A stretch of DNA of 64,000 nt from Microbacterium sp. (GTDB lineage: Bacteria > Actinomycetota > Actinomycetes > Actinomycetales > Microbacteriaceae), in assembly GCA_031277945.1 (NCBI GenBank), contig JAITLK010000003.1:310001-374000 (forward strand). The letters are read 5' to 3'. The number at the start of each line of letters is the position of its first letter. The first letter of the stretch is position 1. Of this stretch, positions 58,256-64,000 are shown in pieces. A program made the translations under genes and the position numbers. The notes below the pieces were generated by a model, which saw nothing but the letters and a program-made list of their open reading frames with translations, ran no database searches and was not told the DNA's origin.

Positions 58256-58477
58256 TCATTCCTCCGCGGTGCCGGAATTCCGATCGCGCCTGGCGGTCAT
58301 CTCCCGGCGCAGCTGCACGAATCCCGCGATCATCACAGCGAACCCCAGCGCAATGACCCCGATGCGCGCCCACAGTTCGATATCTCGGAAGAGCAGGTTG
58401 GGCACCGCGAAGATGAACACGGCTCCCACGAAGTACCAGACCGAAGTCTCCTGACGTCCCTTTCCCGCTGTGCTCAT
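58256..58477 (-). CDS. Small membrane protein
   Basis: Protein of 73 aa with two TM segments (about residues 13-30 and 38-56) and a basic C-terminal tail (RREMTARRDRNSG). Family not recognised. The ATG at 58477 follows AGGGGAG by seven bases. It is probably cotranscribed with the histidine phosphatase gene downstream. Confidence 0.75.
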   Translation of the reverse strand: MSTAGKGRQETSVWYFVGAVFIFAVPNLLFRDIELWARIGVIALGFAVMIAGFVQLRREMTARRDRNSGTAEE

Positions 58478-58581
58478 CACCGTTCTCCCCTCATCGACCG
58501 TGCCTCGACCCTACGAGGTCGCTGGCTCGGGCGCCTCCCCCGTGAGGGGGATGTCGTGCTGCGCGGAGACCGCGACGCAGT

Positions 58582-58941
58582 TCAAGACACGTACGCGCCG
58601 AGAAGCGTCAGACCGGCGACGCCCAGCAGATAGGCCGCGGTAGCCACAGCGCCCCCGGCGATCACACGGTTCGCCGGTCTGCCCCTCGATGCCGCACAGA
58701 CGACTGCCACGGCGGCGGTGAGTATCCAGATGGCCGGGACGACGAAGACCAGGGAGTTCTGGCCGATCCCGATGGCGGCGAAGTTGCACTCCCGGCCGCT
58801 CTCCCCGCATCCCGCGGCTGCAAGTCGCATGAGGAACACGAGGACGCCTCCCACCACCGACAGGATGAGGTGAAGAGCGATACCCGGCAGCGCCTGCACG
58901 ACCAGCGCGCTCCGTGTGCGCGCCGACGCCCGAGAATCCAT
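58582..58941 (-). CDS. Small membrane protein
   Basis: Protein of 119 aa with three TM segments (about residues 14-38, 58-80, 92-117) and two Cys in the first outer loop (AAGCGESGRECNF), which could form a disulphide. Family not recognised. The ATG at 58941 follows AAGGGGA; the longer frame adds 14 residues that overlap the tRNA-proximal region. Confidence 0.72.
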   Translation of the reverse strand: MDSRASARTRSALVVQALPGIALHLILSVVGGVLVFLMRLAAAGCGESGRECNFAAIGIGQNSLVFVVPAIWILTAAVAVVCAASRGRPANRVIAGGAVATAAYLLGVAGLTLLGAYVS

Positions 58942-59007
58942 GTGTCCCCTTCGCCGTGAAACGACGAACCCCGGAACTCTCATCAGAGTCCCGGGGTCTT
59001 GTCGTTG

Positions 59008-59080
59008 TGCCCCTGACAGGAGTCGAACCTGCGACCTACGGTACCGGAAACCGGCGCTCTATCCACTGAGCTACAGAGGC
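59008..59080 (-). tRNA. tRNA-Arg (anticodon CCG)
   Basis: A 73-base cloverleaf reads CGG codons. Acceptor stem GCCTCTG/CAGGGGC has one G-U pair. D stem is GCTC/GAGC. The anticodon loop TTCCGGT has CCG at 59045-59047. T arm is GCAGG-TTCGACT-CCTGT and the discriminator is A. CCA is not encoded. The top anticodon-stem pair (27-43) is C-U, not a Watson-Crick pair; the other four are canonical. Confidence 0.95.
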
Positions 59081-59148
59081 GTACCGCACGAGCCTATCAT
59101 CGTGGCGCGATGGCTCCCGACGCGCGTGACGCCCGGGCGCGGCGCGAC

Positions 59149-59895
59149 TCAGGCGCGGGGTCGGCGACGGTAGGCGAGGTCGCGGATGTCGCGTCCCGCC
59201 CGTTGGCCCTTGCGCTCGAAAGCCGTGAGCACACGGCCGTCGAAGCGCTCGGCCCACTCCCCGTCGAATGCGCGCTCGAACTGGTCCGATGCGTCGAGGA
59301 CGTCACGCATCTGGAGCGCGTACTCCTCCCAGTCCGTCGCCATGCGCAGCACGCCGCCGTCGCGGAGCGCCGCGGCGATCACCGGGGTGAACTCGGGCTG
59401 GATGAGGCGCCGCTTGTTGTGGCGGACCTTGTGCCAGGGGTCGGGGAAGAACACCCACACCTCTGCGACGCTCGCCGGCGGCAGAAGCTTGGCGAGCACC
59501 TCGGGTGCATTGGCCTCCGCGAGGCGGAGGTTGGTCACGCCTGCTTTGTCGGCATCCAGCATGGTGCGGGCCAGGCCCGCCCGGAACACCTCGACGGCCA
59601 GGAAGTCCGCATCGGGGTTCTGCTGGGCGGCGTGCACGATGGCGTGCCCCTGGCCGGACCCGATCTCCACCGTGAGCGGCGCCTCGCGCCCATATGCCAC
59701 TGCCGGAATGAACTGGGCATCGGGATGCACCGACATCGATGCGACGTCGCGCGGGATGTCGAGGAGGTAGGTGTCTGCGAGGTCCGCGTACGCGCGTTCC
59801 TGAGCATCGGACATGCGGCCCGAACGGCGCACGAAGGACACCGTCTTCTTGCGGAACGGGGCTTCAGGGCTCGCGGGGGCGCCGGAATCACTCAC
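59149..59895 (-). CDS. trmB: tRNA (guanine46-N7)-methyltransferase
   Basis: SAM-dependent enzyme (248 aa) forming m7G46 in tRNA variable loops. The SAM motif VEIGSGQGHAI is near residue 76, and the catalytic and substrate region VWVFFPDPWHKVRHNKRRL (near 145) is diagnostic. The GTG at 59895 has TACCCT ending six bases upstream; GAGGG directly abuts the GTG. An ATG at 59814 would remove the N-terminal region. It lies next to the tRNA-Arg gene on the same strand. Confidence 0.96.
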   Translation of the reverse strand: MSDSGAPASPEAPFRKKTVSFVRRSGRMSDAQERAYADLADTYLLDIPRDVASMSVHPDAQFIPAVAYGREAPLTVEIGSGQGHAIVHAAQQNPDADFLAVEVFRAGLARTMLDADKAGVTNLRLAEANAPEVLAKLLPPASVAEVWVFFPDPWHKVRHNKRRLIQPEFTPVIAAALRDGGVLRMATDWEEYALQMRDVLDASDQFERAFDGEWAERFDGRVLTAFERKGQRAGRDIRDLAYRRRPRA

Positions 59896-59901
59896 CCCTC
59901 A

Positions 59902-59907
59902 AGGGTA
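59902..59907 (-). promoter_or_regulatory. -10 element (TACCCT) of trmB
   Basis: TACCCT on the minus strand, six bases (TGAGGG), then the GTG. The six-base spacer is identical to that of ispG. Confidence 0.45.
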
Positions 59908-59943
59908 GGTCACTCCGCCGCACGGCCATTCCGCCACCGCGCC

Positions 59944-60780
59944 TCACTCCGTGACGAAGTCGATGAGCTCCTCGACCCGGCCGATGAGCGCGGGCTCCAG
60001 GTCGCGGAAGGTGGTCACCCGCGACAGGATCCGCTGCCATGCCCGCGCGATGTCGGCCTGATCCTCGTGCGGCCAGCGGAACGCCGCGCAGATACCCGCC
60101 TTCCACTCCACGCCTCGTGGGATCACCGGCCAGGCGGTGATCCCCATCGCCTGCGGTGTGACGGCCTGCCACACATCGATGTAGGGATGACCCACGATCT
60201 TCATGTGCTTGCCGTGAGGGCCCTTCAGGAGCTTCTCCACGATGCGGGTCTCCTTCGAGCCCGGCACCAGATGATCCACCAGGACCCCGTAGCGCCGTTC
60301 CGCGGTGGGGGGCTCGGTCTCCAGCAGATCGGCCAGATTGTCGACGCCCTGGAGGTACTCGACGACCACGCCCTCGATGCGCAGATCGGCGCCCCAGACC
60401 TTCTCGACGAGCTCGGCGTCGTGTCGCCCTTCGACCAGGATCCGGCTGGGACGCGCAGTGCGGGCTCGCGCATCCGCCACGGCGAAGGATCCGGACGCCG
60501 TGCGCGTCTTGCCTGTGCTCGATGCCTTCGGCGCGGCGGGAACGAGTTCGACGACCTCCCCCTCGATCAGGAAGCCGTGACCCAGCGGGAACAGCCGCTT
60601 GCGTCCCTTCCAGTCCTCCAGCTCCACCTCGGCGTGGGTCGCCTTCGTCACTGCGCCACAGAAGCCGTCCGCGGCTACCTCGACCACCAGGTCCAGCTCC
60701 GCCGGCACCTTCTTGACGAGCTTGCGGCCCGCGTCGCGCCATCCGGGTGCGAGCACATCCGCGCCGTACCGATCGTCCAT
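59944..60780 (-). CDS. DUF3097 domain-containing protein
   Basis: Protein of 278 aa matching the actinobacterial DUF3097 family, with no known function. Recognisable family stretches are MDDRYGADVLAPGWR at the N-terminus, RILVEGRHDAELVEKVWG (near residue 112), VDHLVPGSKETRI and GHPYIDVWQAVTP. The EGRHDAE segment resembles the acidic motif of TOPRIM domains, so a nucleic-acid role is possible; this is inference. The ATG follows AGGAGGT. Confidence 0.9.
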   Translation of the reverse strand: MDDRYGADVLAPGWRDAGRKLVKKVPAELDLVVEVAADGFCGAVTKATHAEVELEDWKGRKRLFPLGHGFLIEGEVVELVPAAPKASSTGKTRTASGSFAVADARARTARPSRILVEGRHDAELVEKVWGADLRIEGVVVEYLQGVDNLADLLETEPPTAERRYGVLVDHLVPGSKETRIVEKLLKGPHGKHMKIVGHPYIDVWQAVTPQAMGITAWPVIPRGVEWKAGICAAFRWPHEDQADIARAWQRILSRVTTFRDLEPALIGRVEELIDFVTE

Positions 60781-60800
60781 CCTGACCTCCTGAAGGTCTC

Positions 60801-60806
60801 AGCCTA
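60801..60806 (-). promoter_or_regulatory. -10 element (TAGGCT) of DUF3097 gene
   Basis: TAGGCT on the minus strand, 20 bases before the ATG. It leaves a leader of about 14 bases that contains the SD AGGAGGT. Confidence 0.5.
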
Positions 60807-60928
60807 GGCGGGGCCCGGGCCGGCACCCGGGCGACGCGCGTGCATCGGCGCCGCAGGCGCCACGTGTGATTTCGCTGTGGGCGTTCCCCAGCTGGGAAGT
60901 CGGTGATGACCTCGCCCGCCGGGATGAA

Positions 60929-60934
60929 TAGAGT
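60929..60934 (+). promoter_or_regulatory. -10 element (TAGAGT) of TPM-domain gene
   Basis: TAGAGT about 40 bases before the ATG at 60974. The -35 is weak. Confidence 0.4.
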
Positions 60935-60973
60935 TGTCGCAGAACCGGAACCTCGAGCTCAACAGGGGGTGGC

Positions 60974-63025
60974 ATGCGGGGTCTGAGACGAGTACTGACG
61001 CTCGGTGCGGTGGCAGGAGTGCTGCTGGCCGGACTCGGCATGGGGGCGGCGTACGCGACCGATCCCGGGCCGTTGACCGGCACCGGCCACGTCACCGACT
61101 CCAGTGACGCGCTCACTGCCGACCAGGAAAAGGCGCTCAACGAACAGCTGTCTCAGCTCAGCGCCGACAGCGGCGCGGAGTTGTTCGTCGTGTTCATCGA
61201 CTCCTACACGAACCCCACGGGTGACGTCGAGTGGACCGAGCGCACTCGCACCGGCAACAACTTCAGCGACCGCCAGTACCTGATCTCCATCGCCACCGTG
61301 GACCGGAACTTCGCGATGGCCGGTCCGGACAGCGGCGGCCCGCTGAGCGCATCCCAGCAGGTCGATGTCACGGACGCGATGCTGCCGGCCTTGCAGAACA
61401 GCGACTGGGCCGGAGCGGTGTCAGATGGCGCAGCGAAGATCCAGGACATCCTGGTGGATGGCCCGAAGCGCGCCGCGACGGCGTGGATGCTGTTCGGAGT
61501 CGTCGTGGTCATCGCGGTACTCGCGACCATCGTGATTCTGCTGGTCAGGCGCGCCCGCAAGGCTGCCGCCGAGCGCGCCCAGCGGCAGGCCCAGATCGAG
61601 CAACTGGCTCAGGAGGCCGGCATCGCCCTGGTGCGCACGGATGACGTGGTGAAGGCGAGCGAGCAGGAGATGGACTACGCGCGGGCGCAGTTCGGCGACG
61701 AGGCGATCGGCGAGTTCACCGCCGCGCTCCAGGCCGCGTCGAAGAACCTCGACGAGGCGTTCGGGCTGAAGCAGAAGCTCGATGACGAGATCCCCGACAC
61801 CGATCAGCAGAAGATCGAGTGGAATCAGCGCATCATCCAGCTGTGCTCCGAGACGACCACGCAGCTGGAGAGCAAGAAGGCGGACTTCGATCAGCTGCGC
61901 AAGCTGGAGCAGAACGCGCCGGCAGCTCTGGAGAACGTCCGGCGCCTGCGGGCGGCAGCATTCTCCGAGATCGAGCGAGCCGATCAGATCCTCGCGCGGC
62001 TCGCGCAGACGTATGCAGCGGGCGCGATCTCCGCGGTCGTGGACAACACCACCCAAGCCCGCTCGCGCATCACGTTCACGGACCAGCAGATCGAGGCCGC
62101 GCAATCAGCCATCACCGCAGGTCAGACGGGCGACGCCGCCATGTCGATCCGCGCAGCCGAGGGGGCCATCCAGCAGGCGACCCAGCTGGAGGACGCCGTC
62201 GAGGCGCTGGCGACGAACCTGACCGCCGCCGAGCAGCGCGGCGGCGAGCTGGTCCGAGAGATCCAGAACGACATCCAGGGGGCGCAGGGACTGCCGGATT
62301 CATCGGGAACGATCGCCCAGACCGCGGCGACGGCCGCACAGCAATTGCGCCAGGCGCAGTCTCTCCTGGGCAACGCGAATCGCGACCCGATCGAAGCGCT
62401 GCGGATGCTCGACGCCGCCAACACCGCCATCGACGCCGTGATCGCGCGCGGGCGCGATGAGCAAGCCAAGATCCAGCGCGCTCAGTCCATGCTCGGCAGC
62501 GCGCTGCAGCGAGCGGACACACAGATCTCGTCCGCGGAGAGCTTCATCCTGAACCGGCGCGGCGCCATCAGTAGCACCGCTCGCACGCGCCTCTCGCAGG
62601 CCCAGCAGAACGCCAGCCAGGCCCGCGCGCTCGCCAGCACCGATCCGGTCCAGGCCCTCAGTCTCGCGCAATCCGCTGACCGCCTCGCCTCGGAAGCGCT
62701 GAGACTCGCGCAGAACGACATGGGCATGTGGGGCGGCGGAGGCGGCGGCGGCGGAAACGACGACAGCCTCGGCGCCCTCCTGGGTGGCATCCTCATCGGC
62801 AACTCCATGAACAACAACCGCCGCGGCGGAGGCTGGGGTGGCGGCGGCTGGGGTGGCGGAGGCGGCGGCATCTTCGGCGGCGGCGGAAGCAGCAGCGGCC
62901 ACAGCGGCGGCTTCTTCGGCGGCGGTGGCGGCGGCGGGTTCTCCGTCGGCGGCTTCGGAGGAGGAGGCGGCGGCGGCTTCGGCGGCGGAGGCGGCTCCTC
63001 AGGACACAGTGGAGGCCGCTTCTGA
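60974..63025 (+). CDS. TPM domain-containing protein with coiled coil and Gly-rich tail
   Basis: Envelope protein of 683 aa. Signal peptide (about residues 1-28); extracytoplasmic TPM domain (about 30-155, HVTDSSDALTADQEKALNEQL, ELFVVFIDSYTNP); one TM segment (about 168-192); a long Gln/Ala/Arg-rich helical and coiled-coil region (195-585); and a Gly/Ser-rich tail (590-683) built of runs of Gly with Trp and Phe. The TPM domain is named for TLP18.3, Psb32 and MOLO-1; bacterial roles are poorly defined. It is followed 81 bases later by a PspA gene, suggesting a joint envelope-stress role. The ATG follows AGGGGGTGG. Confidence 0.92.
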   Translation: MRGLRRVLTLGAVAGVLLAGLGMGAAYATDPGPLTGTGHVTDSSDALTADQEKALNEQLSQLSADSGAELFVVFIDSYTNPTGDVEWTERTRTGNNFSDRQYLISIATVDRNFAMAGPDSGGPLSASQQVDVTDAMLPALQNSDWAGAVSDGAAKIQDILVDGPKRAATAWMLFGVVVVIAVLATIVILLVRRARKAAAERAQRQAQIEQLAQEAGIALVRTDDVVKASEQEMDYARAQFGDEAIGEFTAALQAASKNLDEAFGLKQKLDDEIPDTDQQKIEWNQRIIQLCSETTTQLESKKADFDQLRKLEQNAPAALENVRRLRAAAFSEIERADQILARLAQTYAAGAISAVVDNTTQARSRITFTDQQIEAAQSAITAGQTGDAAMSIRAAEGAIQQATQLEDAVEALATNLTAAEQRGGELVREIQNDIQGAQGLPDSSGTIAQTAATAAQQLRQAQSLLGNANRDPIEALRMLDAANTAIDAVIARGRDEQAKIQRAQSMLGSALQRADTQISSAESFILNRRGAISSTARTRLSQAQQNASQARALASTDPVQALSLAQSADRLASEALRLAQNDMGMWGGGGGGGGNDDSLGALLGGILIGNSMNNNRRGGGWGGGGWGGGGGGIFGGGGSSSGHSGGFFGGGGGGGFSVGGFGGGGGGGFGGGGGSSGHSGGRF

Positions 63026-63106
63026 GAACCTCACAGTCCACACCCTGAACTCATACCCGGGCCGCCGGCCCGCACCAGCACGAACCTTCCAAGGAAAGGA
63101 AACCCG

Positions 63107-63841
63107 ATGGCAAAGCAGTCCATCTTCGGTCGCATCTCCACCCTCATCCGGGCGAACGTCAACGCGATGATCGACGCGGCTGAGGACCCGCAGAAGATGA
63201 TCGACCAGCTCGTCCGCGACTACAGCAACAACATCGCAGACGCGGAGTCGGCGATCGCGGAGACGATCGGCAACCTGCGCATGCTCGAGCGCGACCACGC
63301 TGAGGACATCCAGGCCGCCAACGAGTGGGGCCAGAAGGCTCTCGCCGCAAGCCGCAAGGCCGACGAGTTCCGCACGGCCGGCAACACCGCCGACGCCGAC
63401 AAGTTCGACAATCTCGCCAAGGTCGCGCTGCAGCGCCAGATCTCCGCCGAGGGCGAGGCCCGCCAGGCAGAGCCGACCATCGCGTCGCAGACCGAGGTGG
63501 TCGACAAGCTCAAGAGCGGTCTCACCGGGATGAAGACCAAGCTCGAGGAGCTGAAGAACAAGCGCAGCGAGCTGGTGGCCCGCGCCAAGACCGCCGAGGC
63601 TCAGAACCGCGTGCACGACGCTGTCAAGTCCATCGACGTCATGGACCCCACCAGCGACCTCAGCCGCTTCGAGGACAAGGTTCGCCGCCAGGAGGCACTC
63701 GCGCAGGGCAAGGCGGAGATCGCCGCGTCCTCGCTGGATGCGCAGTTCAACAGCCTCGACGACATGGGCGAGCTGACCGAGGTCGAGGCTCGCCTCGCCG
63801 CGCTCAAGGCCGGCCAGCCGCCGCAGGCGATCGAGCAGTAA
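63107..63841 (+). CDS. pspA: PspA/IM30 family protein
   Basis: Phage-shock-protein-A-type membrane remodelling protein of 244 aa, almost entirely helical. The N-terminus IFGRISTLIRANVNAMIDAAEDPQKMIDQLVRDY is the family signature, followed by long coiled-coil helices. It probably assembles on the inner face of the membrane to protect it under stress. It follows the TPM gene by 81 bases and has its own SD (AAGGAAAGGAAA). A strong terminator follows. Confidence 0.95.
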   Translation: MAKQSIFGRISTLIRANVNAMIDAAEDPQKMIDQLVRDYSNNIADAESAIAETIGNLRMLERDHAEDIQAANEWGQKALAASRKADEFRTAGNTADADKFDNLAKVALQRQISAEGEARQAEPTIASQTEVVDKLKSGLTGMKTKLEELKNKRSELVARAKTAEAQNRVHDAVKSIDVMDPTSDLSRFEDKVRRQEALAQGKAEIAASSLDAQFNSLDDMGELTEVEARLAALKAGQPPQAIEQ

Positions 63842-63852
63842 TCGCCCCTCAC

Positions 63853-63890
63853 ATCAGCGGGCGCCGGTCTTCGGACCGGCGCCCGCTGAT
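63853..63890 (+). terminator. Terminator after pspA
   Basis: Perfect 17-base-pair stem ATCAGCGGGCGCCGGTC / GACCGGCGCCCGCTGAT with a UUCG tetraloop, 11 bases past the pspA stop. Confidence 0.9.
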
Positions 63891-63962
63891 GTTGCCAGGA
63901 GGTCGTGCGCTGAGGGCGAAGTCGGGGGCACAGCTGCTCACGACGGTGGGAAGATTGTGGGC

Positions 63963-64000
63963 ATGACCCGCTTCCTGATCGTGCCGCAGTGGCAGGGCTC
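63963..64000 (+). CDS. 5' end of a gene, possibly an alpha/beta hydrolase (partial)
   Basis: Twelve codons (MTRFLIVPQWQG) before the window ends. The pattern resembles the start of RBBP9/YdeN-type serine hydrolases, which begin with a strand followed by a PGW-G loop, but the sequence is too short to be sure. GGGAAGA lies nine bases upstream. Confidence 0.45.
   Translation, partial: MTRFLIVPQWQG

Overview
The window is a compact, very GC-rich stretch of actinobacterial chromosome, most likely from Microbacteriaceae and probably a Microbacterium-like species. This rests on the gene order (argS-lysA-hom-thrB-rho-prfA-prmC-tsaC-wecA-atpI-atpBEFHAGDC, dxr-rseP-ispG, nusA-ylxR-infB), on GTG starts and on TAGGCT-like -10 boxes. 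I see about 60 protein genes, one tRNA gene and no insertion sequence, prophage, rRNA or CRISPR array. No gene-free stretch exceeds 300 bases; the longest are 24950-25213 (promoter of a DUF4870 gene) and 9063-9320 (promoter and leader of a RIO kinase gene).

Layout. 1-6.2 kb: infB, ylxR and nusA on the minus strand, without rimP at its usual place, then an unknown gene and a LOG-family gene. 6.2-10.5 kb: an AlaX-like editing protein, a lipoprotein, a RIO kinase and ispG. 10.6-13.1 kb: a plus-strand unit with a Trp-codon leader peptide, an attenuator, a fused PhzE/TrpEG-type synthase and a DUF3592 membrane protein. 13.2-18.5 kb: rseP, a stand-alone Mur ligase and dxr, then an FKBP lipoprotein. 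Together the last three blocks look like the actinobacterial dxr-rseP-ispG line interrupted by two opposite-strand insertions. 18.6-26.8 kb: plsC, osmC, asparaginase, an orphan EccC-like ATPase with a PP2C phosphatase, a DUF4870 protein and yaaA. 26.9-37.4 kb: the complete F1Fo ATP synthase operon with atpI-like, wecA, tsaC and prmC. 37.5-42.3 kb: plus-strand block of cysK, cysE, an amidase, an HTH/ClpN-SRPBCC pair and a GNAT gene. 42.35-52 kb: prfA, rho, thrB, hom, lysA, a DUF2993 gene and argS. 52-64 kb: DUF2252, Dyp peroxidase, ilvD, an XRE/MmyB regulator, a phosphoglycerate-mutase-like phosphatase, small membrane proteins, tRNA-Arg(CCG), trmB, DUF3097, a TPM-domain protein, PspA and the start of a possible hydrolase.

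The most interesting signals are regulatory. A short leader peptide with tandem Trp codons sits before four mutually exclusive RNA segments ending in an intrinsic terminator, upstream of a PhzE-like gene. At least ten genes, including that leader peptide, have a TAnnnT -10 hexamer exactly six bases before the start codon, which implies leaderless mRNAs. A small HTH gene has a near-consensus promoter whose -35 and -10 boxes are each covered by a CAACC-NN-GGTTG palindrome. It overlaps a gene fusing Clp N-domain-like helices to an SRPBCC domain.

All calls come from reading the sequence and from family knowledge; no database search was run. Start codons were moved from the longest open frame where a Shine-Dalgarno (SD) site, family N-terminus or promoter spacing argued for it.
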